From Bacteroides sp. (lineage in GTDB: Bacteria; Bacteroidota; Bacteroidia; Bacteroidales; SM23-62), in NCBI GenBank assembly GCA_011053095.1, contig DRHS01000196.1, positions 1 to 58,860 on the forward strand: a stretch of 58,860 nucleotides of DNA. The letters are read 5' to 3'. Under the pieces are notes generated by a model that saw only the letters and a list, made by a program, of their open reading frames with translations, did not search any database and was not told the origin of the DNA. The translations under genes were made by a program, and so were the position numbers. Positions 17,536 to 26,555 of this stretch are shown here, piece by piece; position 1 is the first letter of the stretch; each line of letters starts with the position of its first letter.

Positions 17536-18327
17536 ATGGAGAAAGGAGACCGATACAGGCTTGTCATAATAATAGCATATGCCCTTCTGATAATCAGCGG
17601 GATTATCCTCTTTGCCGGGCTCTGGAACAACCTGAGCATGAATCCGGCTGCCCAGGTCGGCAATGGTTTATATTTCCTGGTTTTACTTATCCTTATCCTT
17701 GCCACAGCTATTTTTGTATTTCATATTCTTGAAGAAAGACAGGTTTTGCTCCCCCCTGAATCTGAAATGGAAGCGGAAGATGAATCAAAGGTGAAACCCC
17801 TGGAAGAGACTGCTGAAGACTATGCTGCCCCCTTTGAAGTTGATATTGATATAATTGCCGGACATATTATACCCCGTAACGATCCCAAAGAATCTACCGG
17901 GGATTTTGCAGAGCGCATACTGCTCAACCTGGCAAAACATTTTGAATTCGTCCAGGGTATAATATACATCCGGAATCCCAAAACAAGGCAGTTTGAGTCA
18001 CTCTGTACCTATGCATACACTTCGGACAGGGATCCGGAGCCATTCAAGGAGGGAGACGGGCTTGCCGGACAGGTTGCCAAAAATAAAAGGATTATGAGCC
18101 TGAGCTCCATACCCCAGGGATACATGGAAGTGCAGTCCGGCCTTGGAAAATCTTCTCCGGATAACCTGCTGATTATTCCCCTGTTACTGAACAAGGAAAC
18201 AATCGGGGTCATGGAGCTTGCATCCTTTCATTCCCTGGATAAGAAAACCGAATGGACTTTCAGGAACCTTGCTAAGATTATTGGAAATTCCATCGTTACC
18301 AAAATCAAATCCACCGAGAAAAAATGA
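17536..18327 (+). CDS. Membrane-anchored GAF domain protein
   Basis: 263 residues. Two hydrophobic helices (about 6-29 and 40-64) form an N-terminal membrane hairpin. An acidic linker follows (about 70-105, rich in Glu and Asp), then one GAF domain (about 115-260: FAERILLNLAKHFEFVQGIIYI, then EGDGLAGQVAKNKRIMSL, then NLLIIPLLLNKETIGVMEL). The GAF is of the same type as those in the 885- and 873-residue neighbours, which suggests related ligands or heteromeric contacts. There is no output domain. The gene starts 3 bases after cheB and overlaps the next ORF by 4 bases (ATGA). Function: a sensory accessory subunit, by inference. Confidence 0.78.
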   Translation: MEKGDRYRLVIIIAYALLIISGIILFAGLWNNLSMNPAAQVGNGLYFLVLLILILATAIFVFHILEERQVLLPPESEMEAEDESKVKPLEETAEDYAAPFEVDIDIIAGHIIPRNDPKESTGDFAERILLNLAKHFEFVQGIIYIRNPKTRQFESLCTYAYTSDRDPEPFKEGDGLAGQVAKNKRIMSLSSIPQGYMEVQSGLGKSSPDNLLIIPLLLNKETIGVMELASFHSLDKKTEWTFRNLAKIIGNSIVTKIKSTEKK

Positions 18328-20945
18328 GAAGGGTTTCATTCACTATATCTATGCTGAGCAGAAAGGAATGGACCTATCTGGTATCCGTGCTCGCAGGAAT
18401 CCTTTTCCTTTTACTTTCTGTAATCCTTATAACGATAAGTACCGGACTGTATTTCAGCTTTGAAAGTTTTATTCAGATTCACGGCCGGAATCCTGAAATT
18501 TTCATGCTTTACCTCCTGCCGGTCCTTTTTCCGGTTTTGGTTAATATTCATTTCAGAGTGAAGGAGAAGGAAGGTCGGAAATACCACAGGATGATCGACC
18601 AGAGGGATGACACTATTAACCGTAATGCAAAATTTGCCAAAGAGATTGGGGAAGGTAACTATTCAGTCCATATTATACCTGAAAGTGAGACTGATATCCT
18701 GGGGAAGTCACTCCTTGTCATGAAGGAAAACCTCCTCGCCAATCACCATAAGGAGTCTGAACAGAACTGGATTTCTGAGGGACAGAACCTCATCTCCAAT
18801 ATCCTTAGAATGTATAATAAACTTGAGGAGCTGGGAGACAGTGTACTTGAACATCTGGTTAAATATATTGATGCTATTCAAGGGGCAGTTTACCTTTACA
18901 ATGAAGAAAATAAGTCCCTCGTGAATCTTTCGACCTTCGCCTACAACCGTAAAAAGTACATTGCCCAGGAGTTTAAGGTGGGTCACGGGCTGATCGGACA
19001 ATGTGCCTATGAGAGGAATCATATTTACCGCACTGAGATCCCGGAAGATTATTTTACAATATCCTCGGGACTCCTGGGTGAAAAGAAACCCGTAAGTTTA
19101 TTGATTGTCCCTCTTATTTCTGAGGATATGCTGCAGGGGGTCATCGAAATTGCCTCTCTGAATCCTGAGATCCCTGAGCAATCGATTACGCTTGTTAAAG
19201 AACTGGGAAGTATCATTGCCCGTACAGTTTTTAATCTGCGTGTCAATCAGAAAACGGAAAGGTTGCTCGAGGAATCACAGAAGATGACCATTGAATTGAG
19301 GGAGAACGAGGAAAAGCTGAAGGAGAGTGCGGAGGAAATGCGGGTTACCCAGGAAGAACTGAAGCTCTCGAACGATCAGCTTGAATCTCAGATCCAGGAA
19401 GTGGAGAATGCCCAGAAACGGTTGCACTGGCTGCTTGAGAACGCTTCTGAGATCATAAGCATCTATGACAGTGACCTCAGAAACACCTATACTAGTCCCT
19501 CAGTAACCCGAATCCTCGGCTACACCCCGGAGGAACTCATGAAGGGAAAGGATTTTGAACGCCTTACCCTGGAAGGACAGGATAAGATGAAAGCCCTGTT
19601 CGAGGAAATAATTAAGGATCCTTCGCTGACGTCAACGATCGAATACACCTATGTACGCAAGGACGGACAACAGGTATCTCTTGAGTCCAAGGCCCGCAAC
19701 CTTCTGGGTGATCCGGCTGTTAACGGGATAATCCTGAATACCAGTGATATAACTGAGAGGAGAATGCGTGAGAAGGAAGAGCGGATCCGGACCCGTATGC
19801 AGAGTCTGTCGGAAAACTCCCTGGATATGATCATCCGGCTGAGTACGGATGGACAATTTTTCTATGCCAATCCTGTAGTGGAGGACTACCTGGGCAAAAA
19901 CCCGGGAGACCTTATAAATAAGAAACTCTCTGAACTGGAATTGCCGGCTCAGCTCAAGGAATACTTTGAGATGACGATAATATCCATACAGGACAGTCCG
20001 AGAAAATCAAACTTCGAACTAATAATTCCTGTAAAGACCGGGAGTAAATCAATCGAGAGGATCATGAACATGGTCGCCATACCCGAGTTCAATGATCAGG
20101 AACTCGAAACTATCCTGATAGTCGGCCATGATATTACCGAGGCCAAGAGGATCGAACAGGAGATTCAGATAAAAAACCGTAAGATCGAGGACAGTATAAA
20201 CTATGCAGAACGCATACAAACAAGTATACTGCCCGGAATAAAGCAAATCCAGGAATACTTTCCCAAGTGCTTCATTTATTATAAACCCCGGGATGTGATC
20301 TCAGGTGATTTTCCATGGTTCTTACCCAAAAGTGATGATCTTGTATACATAGCTGCTGTTGATTGTACCGGACACGGGGTTCCCGGTGCCCTACTGTCCT
20401 TTATCGGGTATTTTCTACTGAACAATATAGTTGGTCATGAGAAGGAATATACATCAGGGGAAATCTGTGATATGCTGCATGCCGGAGTACGCCGCACCCT
20501 GAAACAGGAGAGCCGGGAAGCCGATTCAAGCGATGGTATGGACATTGCTTTCTGCAAGATCAACAAAGTCACTCATGAAATACAGTATGCAGGAGCACAT
20601 CGCCCCTTATTTCTCCTTCGCAACGGGGAGCTGTTGGAATTCAAGGGAGACCGCAAAGCCATAGGGGGTATCCCAAGCAGGAAAAGGGCAGAGCAGGATT
20701 TTACGAATCATGTGATTCCCTATGAACCCGGTGACAAGATATTCTTTTTCACAGATGGCATGCCCGATCAGTTGGGAGGCGATGAAAATCGTAAATATTC
20801 ACCCAGAAGGGTACGTGAAGCCATCACAGAAAATCCGGGCTTCACCATGAACCAGTACAAGAGTCTTTTTGTGCGTGACTTCGAGGACTGGATGAAGAAT
20901 GCGAAACAGATTGACGATGTATTGCTTATCGGCATAGAATTCTAA
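18324..20945 (+). CDS. HAMP-GAF-PAS-PAS-PP2C (SpoIIE-type) phosphatase, SiaA-like
   Basis: 873 residues. Two N-terminal TM helices (about 16-45 and 56-77) lead to a HAMP-like linker, GAF (about 165-310), a coiled coil with EEMRVTQEELKLSNDQLE, PAS (about 375-485 and 490-615) and a C-terminal PP2C/SpoIIE domain (about 650-873). The metal-binding motifs are present: SGDF, AVDCTGHGVPGALLS, GMDIAF and FFFTDGMPDQLGG. SpoIIE-type phosphatases remove phosphate from Ser/Thr of switch proteins. With SiaB- and SiaC-like genes directly downstream, this is the counterpart of Pseudomonas SiaA, but with far more sensory input. One oddity is SGDFPWF where most relatives have SGDFYW. It overlaps the GAF gene by 4 bases. 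Confidence 0.88.
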   Translation: MRRVSFTISMLSRKEWTYLVSVLAGILFLLLSVILITISTGLYFSFESFIQIHGRNPEIFMLYLLPVLFPVLVNIHFRVKEKEGRKYHRMIDQRDDTINRNAKFAKEIGEGNYSVHIIPESETDILGKSLLVMKENLLANHHKESEQNWISEGQNLISNILRMYNKLEELGDSVLEHLVKYIDAIQGAVYLYNEENKSLVNLSTFAYNRKKYIAQEFKVGHGLIGQCAYERNHIYRTEIPEDYFTISSGLLGEKKPVSLLIVPLISEDMLQGVIEIASLNPEIPEQSITLVKELGSIIARTVFNLRVNQKTERLLEESQKMTIELRENEEKLKESAEEMRVTQEELKLSNDQLESQIQEVENAQKRLHWLLENASEIISIYDSDLRNTYTSPSVTRILGYTPEELMKGKDFERLTLEGQDKMKALFEEIIKDPSLTSTIEYTYVRKDGQQVSLESKARNLLGDPAVNGIILNTSDITERRMREKEERIRTRMQSLSENSLDMIIRLSTDGQFFYANPVVEDYLGKNPGDLINKKLSELELPAQLKEYFEMTIISIQDSPRKSNFELIIPVKTGSKSIERIMNMVAIPEFNDQELETILIVGHDITEAKRIEQEIQIKNRKIEDSINYAERIQTSILPGIKQIQEYFPKCFIYYKPRDVISGDFPWFLPKSDDLVYIAAVDCTGHGVPGALLSFIGYFLLNNIVGHEKEYTSGEICDMLHAGVRRTLKQESREADSSDGMDIAFCKINKVTHEIQYAGAHRPLFLLRNGELLEFKGDRKAIGGIPSRKRAEQDFTNHVIPYEPGDKIFFFTDGMPDQLGGDENRKYSPRRVREAITENPGFTMNQYKSLFVRDFEDWMKNAKQIDDVLLIGIEF

Positions 20946-21003
20946 TCTGATTCAAGATAGCAATTCAGGCCTTTGTCAAATTCATATCCCCTTTTCGGGA
21001 TTC

Positions 21004-21037
21004 TTTGTTTACATTGAATTGATTTTTATTATTTTTA
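21004..21037 (+). promoter_or_regulatory. Possible internal promoter before the siaB-like gene
   Basis: The 117-base gap after the PP2C gene holds a weak hairpin, ATCCC-loop-GGGAT (about 20986-21001), followed by T-rich sequence. Then come TTTG at 21004-21007 and TATTTTTA at 21030-21037, which is one base off TAnnTTTG with a 22-base spacer. Together they could attenuate readthrough and restart transcription, separating the kinase/switch/ABC genes from the sensor genes. Confidence 0.35.
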
Positions 21038-21062
21038 GTTAGGATAATGAGATCATCGAGGC

Positions 21063-21647
21063 ATGGCTGAGCCAAAGCAAAATCCGGATAAAGGTTTCCT
21101 TGAATTCGTACACGATTTCTATACCTCAATGAAGGACAATGAAATCAAACTCGTTTATGAAGGAAAAGTTACGCATCAGATTACCAAGGCATTTATTGCA
21201 CTTGCTGAGGCACAGATGGAGAAAGACGAGGAGGCTACCAAGGTGCAGCGTGTTGTTTTTCATGTAATGGTTGAATGCCTTCAGAACATCAGCAGGCATG
21301 CCGATGAGTATGAACCGGGCGAGGCACTTTATTCCGGTAAAGGCGTTTTTATGGTCAGTAATACAAAAGAGGCCTATTGCATCACGACGGGAAATGCCAT
21401 TTATACCAAGAAGATACCTGAATTGGAGGCAACTCTGAAGGAGATAAACGGGCTGGGTGTTGATAAACTGAAAGAACTCTATATGAAGCAGATGCGCGAG
21501 GGAAGTCTCAGTGAAAAAGGAGGTGCCGGACTGGGATTTATTGATATCCGCCGGAAGACAGGGCAGCAGCTTGACTATCATTTTTTACCAATCAGCGATA
21601 AAATTTCATTTTTCCTCTTAACCACATTAATACCAAGATCATTATAA
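21063..21647 (+). CDS. SiaB-family protein kinase (DUF6272)
   Basis: 194 residues. A GHKL-type ATPase fold similar to anti-sigma kinases: the N-box helix reads VFHVMVECLQNISRHAD with Glu71, Asn75 and His79, and the glycine-rich lid is GGAGLGFIDIRRKTG. Family knowledge: SiaB of Pseudomonas aeruginosa phosphorylates SiaC on a threonine, and SiaA removes the phosphate. No transmembrane segment is seen, so it should be a cytoplasmic kinase. The next gene, 10 bases downstream, is its expected substrate, and the expected phosphatase is directly upstream. The function is assigned by family and by the unusually clear gene order. Confidence 0.88.
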   Translation: MAEPKQNPDKGFLEFVHDFYTSMKDNEIKLVYEGKVTHQITKAFIALAEAQMEKDEEATKVQRVVFHVMVECLQNISRHADEYEPGEALYSGKGVFMVSNTKEAYCITTGNAIYTKKIPELEATLKEINGLGVDKLKELYMKQMREGSLSEKGGAGLGFIDIRRKTGQQLDYHFLPISDKISFFLLTTLIPRSL

Positions 21648-21657
21648 CCTTTACAAT

Positions 21658-22035
21658 ATGGAAGCACTAAAAAAAGCCGGTACTGAAGACAGTCCAGAAA
21701 TAATCCTTGATCGCGAAGCCAATAACATGGAGTTATCCGGACGTTCATTGCCTGAAGATGTTATAACGTTTTATGAACCAGTTTTAAGCTGGATTGAAGA
21801 GTATTCCAAAAATCCACTTGAAAATACTGTTTTTAACTTCAAGTTTTCCTATTTCAATACCGCAAGTTCAAAGGTAATTCTGGATATACTTACCCTGTTC
21901 GAAGAAATGATTGAAGAGGGTAACCATGTTTTAGTTCGCTGGCACTTTGCAGATGATGATGAGGATATGCAGGAGGCAGGGGAAGAATACTCTGACATGG
22001 TAGATGTCCCCTTTGAAATGGTAATGTATTCATGA
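21658..22035 (+). CDS. SiaC-family switch phosphoprotein (DUF1987)
   Basis: 125 residues with the DUF1987 pattern SGRSLPEDVITFYEPVLSWI near the N terminus and FKFSYFNTASSKVILDIL in the middle. The threonine in FNTASSK is residue 68. The Pseudomonas protein is reported, as I recall, to be phosphorylated on Thr68, in a similar NTxS context. The fold resembles STAS-type anti-anti-sigma proteins in role. In Pseudomonas the unphosphorylated form binds and activates the diguanylate cyclase SiaD. No GGDEF gene follows here; the gene downstream is an ABC transporter fusion, the likely target. The 25-base gap suggests co-translation. Confidence 0.88.
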   Translation: MEALKKAGTEDSPEIILDREANNMELSGRSLPEDVITFYEPVLSWIEEYSKNPLENTVFNFKFSYFNTASSKVILDILTLFEEMIEEGNHVLVRWHFADDDEDMQEAGEEYSDMVDVPFEMVMYS

Positions 22036-22060
22036 TGCAATAGAACCATAGCAGTAAGCG

Positions 22061-25000
22061 ATGAGTGAAGAGATCCTTAAGGCCCTGATGCAGCTGTTTG
22101 CATTAATAATCAAACAGGATGGGGGCGTAGAGGAAAAGGAAAAGAAATATGTTAGGGATTTTCTGGCAGAGCGGCTTGCCTCTGAGAATGTAAACCACTA
22201 TTATTCCCTTTTTGAGAAACACGCGGGACCGGATGAAGATTTATCCGGTGTCAAAGATACTTCCTCTGACAAACCTGAGAAGCTGACTTCCGTTAAGGAT
22301 TCTGTACGGATCATGGGCATCTGCAGGAAGATCAACAAGACACTGCACCAGAATCAAAAAATCATCGTCCTTGTCCGACTCTACGAACTGATCAATTCCG
22401 ACAGAAAGTTCACCAAACAGCGCATGGACATAATCTCAACCGTGGCTGATGTATTCAAGATCAGTAAAGAAGAAGCTGTCAGCGTTGAGAAGTATGTCAC
22501 CGTTAATGCCCCGACAAAATTCCTGGACACGAATATAATGCTCGTCAATGACCAGAAGACCAGCTACCTTGAAACACTACATCTGCAGTCTGATAAGCTT
22601 GACGGGCATATAATATTCCTGAGGGTATCAAGTGTTGGCTTGTATTTTATTCGTTATACAGGCTCCGGGGATCTCTATCTCAACGGTTTGAAGATGAATC
22701 CCGGCCGGATTTACCTTTTCGCGAATGGAAGCACGATAAAGCTGCCCAAGGGCCAACCCCTGTATTACAGTGATGTCGCAGGCCATTTCACGCATGAAGA
22801 GAAATACGAGGATATTTCTTTCAGGGTGGATGGACTTCAATACACGTTTCCTTCAGGGCATGTGGGACTACGAAACATCGGGTTCGTTGAAAATCATGGG
22901 AACCTGATTGGCATCATGGGTGCAAGCGGTTCCGGCAAGACAACCCTTCTAAATAATTTGTGCGGCATTTATACCCCGGAGAAGGGTTCGGTCACGATTA
23001 ACGGGATCAACCTTCATACCGATAAAGAAAAGCTCCAGGGTGTGATCGGCCTGATCCCCCAGGACGACCTTCTTATTGAAGAGTTGACTGTCGACCAGAA
23101 TCTCTATTACAATGCAAAACTATGCTTCAGGGATCTTACAGATGATGAGATCCGGAAGCTCGTTGAACAAACCCTGATCAGTCTCGGACTTCTGGATATA
23201 CGTGACCTGAAGGTTGGAAGTCCGTTTAATAAACTGATCAGCGGGGGACAGCGGAAACGGCTGAATATTTCACTGGAACTGATCCGTGAGCCTTCAGTAC
23301 TTTTCGTTGATGAGCCTACTTCGGGACTTTCGAGCCGGGATTCCGAGAATGTTATGGACCTGCTCAGGGAGCTTGCCCTCAAGGGTAAACTTGTATTTGT
23401 GGTGATCCATCAGCCCTCTTCCGAGATCTATAAAATGTTTGACAAGATCATTATCATGGACATGGGCGGACATATGATTTATTACGGAAATCCTGTTGAA
23501 GCGGTCATGTACTTTAAGCGGATGGATGCCCAGATCAATGCTGAGATCGGGGAATGCCAGACCTGTGGCAATGTGAATCCGGAGTTGAACTTCAATATCA
23601 TTGAGGCCAGGGTTGTTGACGAATACGGTAATTATACCGACCGGCGAAAGGTCTCTCCCGAAAAATGGGAAGAACTGTACCAGCAGGAAAATGTACAGGA
23701 GGATGTGTCAGTCGTTGAGGGATCCTCACCTGCCAATCTACGTATTCCTGGCTGGTTCAAGCAATTCGGGATATACTGGATCCGCGACTTCCTTTCAAAG
23801 ATCAGCAACAGGCAATATGCCGTCCTGACTTTGCTTGTCTCACCTTTTCTGGGACTCATGCTCTCCTACATAATACGGTATATAGCCGATCCTACTTCCA
23901 GGATTTACATTTTCAGGGAAAATGAGAATATCCCGATTTATATTTTCATGAGCCTGATTACGGCACTTTTCCTGGGATTGATTGTCAGTGCCGAGGAGAT
24001 ATTCCGGGACCGGAAGATGCTCAAGCGGGAATCTTTTCTCAACCTCAGCCGGTCAGGATATTTACTCTCCAAAGTTGTGATCCTTATGGTTATTTCGGCC
24101 ATCCAGGCTTTCCTCTTTGTTATGATTGGAAATCCTGTTCTTGGCATTAAGGGAATGACTTTTGTGTACTGGCTGGCATTCTTTTCCACGGCGGTTTGTG
24201 CGAATATTGTGGGACTGAATATTTCGGCCGCATTCAATTCAGCAATCACTATTTACATCATCTTGCCGATACTTATGATACCCATGATGGTGCTGAGCGG
24301 GGCCATGTTCAGTTTTGACAAGCTTAACCGGAATGTTGGTTCAGTGAATAAAGTGCCATGGATTGCTGAGATCATGATCCCGACATGGTCGTATGAGGCA
24401 TTGATGGTCCGCCAGTTCAAGGACAATGTTTTTAACGAGAAGTTTTACGAGATAAAAAAGGCGGAATCTGTTGCAGATTTCAAGCAGGTATACGTGCTTC
24501 CGGAGTTAAACAGGAAGCTTAATAAAGTAATGGATGACATTGAATCCAATGGAAAAATTGAGAAAACAGCCGGTAACCTTGCATTGATTCAGAATGAGAT
24601 TTCCAGGTTTAATGTGCTGGTACCGGGTAAGATCTTTGCTGAAGTCCCCCGAATAAATCCGGACGAGGCTGATGCAGATCTCCTCGGAAAAATTTCCAAT
24701 CATCTCGAGCTGCTGGACCGTCATTACTCCGATGAATTCAATCAGGCAAATTCCAGGCGGGAGGCTTTGATCCTATATTATATGGATAAGGAGCCCGGCC
24801 TGTATAATAAGTACAAGGATGCCTATCACAATGAAAGTGTGGAGGACCGTGTTCGTAAAGTCTATGAAAAAAATAAAATGGTTGAATATAAAAATGAACT
24901 CATCCAGCAGATCGATCCTGTTTACCTGGATCCCTTTCCTTCGGGATGGTTCTCATTTCGTACTCATTTCTTCGCTCCCAGGAAATACTTCGCCGGCAGA

Positions 25001-25129
25001 TACATCGACACATACTGGTTTAATATCGGGTTTATTTGGTTCCTTGCCCTTCTGTTTTACATCCTTTTATACTACAATGTATTATACAAATTGATCCATC
25101 TACCCGAAAAATTCAAAATCAGATCGTAA
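22061..25129 (+). CDS. TerB-like/FHA-like/ABCG-type transporter fusion
   Basis: 1022 residues. N terminus about 1-165 is TerB-like (ALMQLFALIIKQDGGVEEKEK, the A..DG.v...E pattern). Residues about 175-245 look like a degenerate FHA domain (LYLNGLKMNPGRIYLFANG) without the usual GR and SxxH phosphothreonine-binding residues. The ABC ATPase follows: Walker A GASGSGKTT about 287, signature SGGQRKRLNISLEL about 393, Walker B VLFVDEPTSGL about 413, switch His in VVIHQPSS. A CQTCGN motif lies near 497. The ABC2-type membrane part begins about 585, with a long helical soluble insert (about 780-960) and a last TM near 990-1012. It is a half-transporter expected to dimerise in the inner membrane. Directly behind siaB/siaC-like genes, it is the likely output of the switch. 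Confidence 0.87.
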   Translation: MSEEILKALMQLFALIIKQDGGVEEKEKKYVRDFLAERLASENVNHYYSLFEKHAGPDEDLSGVKDTSSDKPEKLTSVKDSVRIMGICRKINKTLHQNQKIIVLVRLYELINSDRKFTKQRMDIISTVADVFKISKEEAVSVEKYVTVNAPTKFLDTNIMLVNDQKTSYLETLHLQSDKLDGHIIFLRVSSVGLYFIRYTGSGDLYLNGLKMNPGRIYLFANGSTIKLPKGQPLYYSDVAGHFTHEEKYEDISFRVDGLQYTFPSGHVGLRNIGFVENHGNLIGIMGASGSGKTTLLNNLCGIYTPEKGSVTINGINLHTDKEKLQGVIGLIPQDDLLIEELTVDQNLYYNAKLCFRDLTDDEIRKLVEQTLISLGLLDIRDLKVGSPFNKLISGGQRKRLNISLELIREPSVLFVDEPTSGLSSRDSENVMDLLRELALKGKLVFVVIHQPSSEIYKMFDKIIIMDMGGHMIYYGNPVEAVMYFKRMDAQINAEIGECQTCGNVNPELNFNIIEARVVDEYGNYTDRRKVSPEKWEELYQQENVQEDVSVVEGSSPANLRIPGWFKQFGIYWIRDFLSKISNRQYAVLTLLVSPFLGLMLSYIIRYIADPTSRIYIFRENENIPIYIFMSLITALFLGLIVSAEEIFRDRKMLKRESFLNLSRSGYLLSKVVILMVISAIQAFLFVMIGNPVLGIKGMTFVYWLAFFSTAVCANIVGLNISAAFNSAITIYIILPILMIPMMVLSGAMFSFDKLNRNVGSVNKVPWIAEIMIPTWSYEALMVRQFKDNVFNEKFYEIKKAESVADFKQVYVLPELNRKLNKVMDDIESNGKIEKTAGNLALIQNEISRFNVLVPGKIFAEVPRINPDEADADLLGKISNHLELLDRHYSDEFNQANSRREALILYYMDKEPGLYNKYKDAYHNESVEDRVRKVYEKNKMVEYKNELIQQIDPVYLDPFPSGWFSFRTHFFAPRKYFAGRYIDTYWFNIGFIWFLALLFYILLYYNVLYKLIHLPEKFKIRS

Positions 25130-25156
25130 ATATTCACCGAGAACTGTATTAATTTA

Positions 25157-25164
25157 TACTTTTG
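25157..25164 (+). promoter_or_regulatory. -7 box before the lipoprotein gene
   Basis: TACTTTTG matches TAnnTTTG and is 31 bases before the ATG at 25196, so the lipoprotein pair may have its own transcript in addition to readthrough from the ABC gene. No good -33 element is visible. Confidence 0.45.
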
Positions 25165-25195
25165 TTGTTCCGTCTCCAATTAACAAATCAAAACA

Positions 25196-26101
25196 ATGAT
25201 CAGAAAAACACTGCTGCTTATCTTGTCACTGGCCCTCCTGGCGGGATGCCAGTCAAAGAAAGGGAAATGGTCAGGAACCGACCTTGATGTTCCGGATTCG
25301 CTCGAACTGGCGGCTGATATTCAAATTTCGGAAGAAGCCCTGGAAGAGATTGTCCAGAATGTATCCTCACCAATTGAAATGGCTGCCTTGATAAAGGAAA
25401 TCGGCACCCCATTTTCAATCGACTATCTTGCCACAACGGATTATGTCGACAAGTACAACACCAGCTTCCAGATGGCTTACATCCTGGGAGTTTTTGGCGC
25501 CGACCTGGGTTACCTTAATATCTATGACAAAAATACCCAGATGGTTGATCACCTGAGCTCTATCAACAGGCTCGCAGACGGGATCAAGGTGGGACAGTTT
25601 TTCGATTTTAACACCTTGAAACGGCTGGCCACCTCACGTGAAAATATTGATTCACTGATGTACATGTCTGTCAGTACATTTAATAATATGGACTCATATT
25701 TGCGGTCTAACCAGAGAGGGCATCTCAGTGCGGTGATGATAACGGGAATATGGGTCGAGGGAATGTACCTGGCAACACAGGTTGCTATGGAAAATGACGA
25801 TCCGGCACTGTCAGACAGGATAGGGGAACAAAAGCTGAATATGAACAATCTTTTCCTCATCCTTAATGCATACGAGAGCCAGACACAGGTACAGGAGCTG
25901 ATCGAGGTACTGAGCAAGATTAAGGTTGAATTCGACCAGGTCCAAATCACTTATAAGATGGGAGACCCTGAGACGGTTGAGCAGGACGGAATGATCATGA
26001 TTGTGCAGAATGAGAAAAGCATTGTACACATTACGGATGAGCAGATGAAAAGTATCATCCGGATTACAGAAGAAGTTAGAAACCAATTAATTGAAATATA
26101 A
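25196..26101 (+). CDS. Uncharacterised lipoprotein
   Basis: 301 residues. A signal peptide with lipobox LLAGC at residues 15-19 (MIRKTLLLILSLALLAGCQ) predicts a lipid-anchored envelope protein. The mature part is almost wholly helical and acidic, with repeated short helices (YLATTDYVDKYNTSFQMAYILG, then LGYLNIYDKNTQMVDHLSSI); no enzyme motif is recognised. It overlaps the next ORF by one base (TAATG), so the two products are likely made together. Its place just after the ABC transporter and switch genes suggests that it serves the same envelope process, which is inference. Confidence 0.75.
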   Translation: MIRKTLLLILSLALLAGCQSKKGKWSGTDLDVPDSLELAADIQISEEALEEIVQNVSSPIEMAALIKEIGTPFSIDYLATTDYVDKYNTSFQMAYILGVFGADLGYLNIYDKNTQMVDHLSSINRLADGIKVGQFFDFNTLKRLATSRENIDSLMYMSVSTFNNMDSYLRSNQRGHLSAVMITGIWVEGMYLATQVAMENDDPALSDRIGEQKLNMNNLFLILNAYESQTQVQELIEVLSKIKVEFDQVQITYKMGDPETVEQDGMIMIVQNEKSIVHITDEQMKSIIRITEEVRNQLIEI

Positions 26102-26544
26102 TGGCACGGATAGCAACACTTTTATTTATTGGTTTATTTCTGGGGACTATAGGTAGCCTCTCGGCTCAAAGTCCCGCAGAAATGGTAGACATCTGCGCCA
26201 ACCAGGCCGGAGAGAACGCAACCTATCTGAAGGATTTCCAGGTAAAACTCGGTGTGGCAGTTGAAGGCCGGCCCCAGGTTGCCCGTTACCCGCTGGTTCT
26301 GTCGAGCAATAATATCTACCGGTTCTCGGTATGCGATATGGAAAGTTCCGAAGGCAAGGCTGTGATCAAATTATACGATAATAACAGACTTATTTTCAGC
26401 TCAATATCTGCCAAAACCAAGGAAGAATTCAATCCCTTTAACTTCATGTGCCGGAAGACCGGTATCTATCATGTTTTCATTTCTTTCCTGGATGGGAAGC
26501 CTGGGGAAGCAGTGGGGATCCTCTCGTATGTGAGTAAGAAGTAA
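26101..26544 (+). CDS. Small secreted protein of unknown function
   Basis: 147 residues. The signal peptide (LLFIGLFLGTIGSLSAQ, cleavage probably after SAQ near residue 23) marks it as periplasmic or exported. The mature part is predicted beta-rich (VKLYDNNRLIFSSIS-like and GIYHVFISFLDGKPGEAVGIL strands) and contains three cysteines (DICANQ, VCDME, MCRKT). It resembles a small beta-sandwich such as pre-peptidase C-terminal-like domains, but I cannot assign a family. Translationally coupled to the lipoprotein gene, it may be that protein's partner. The structured repeat follows 11 bases after its stop. Confidence 0.7.
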   Translation: MARIATLLFIGLFLGTIGSLSAQSPAEMVDICANQAGENATYLKDFQVKLGVAVEGRPQVARYPLVLSSNNIYRFSVCDMESSEGKAVIKLYDNNRLIFSSISAKTKEEFNPFNFMCRKTGIYHVFISFLDGKPGEAVGILSYVSKK

Positions 26545-26555
26545 TTCGCAAAACT

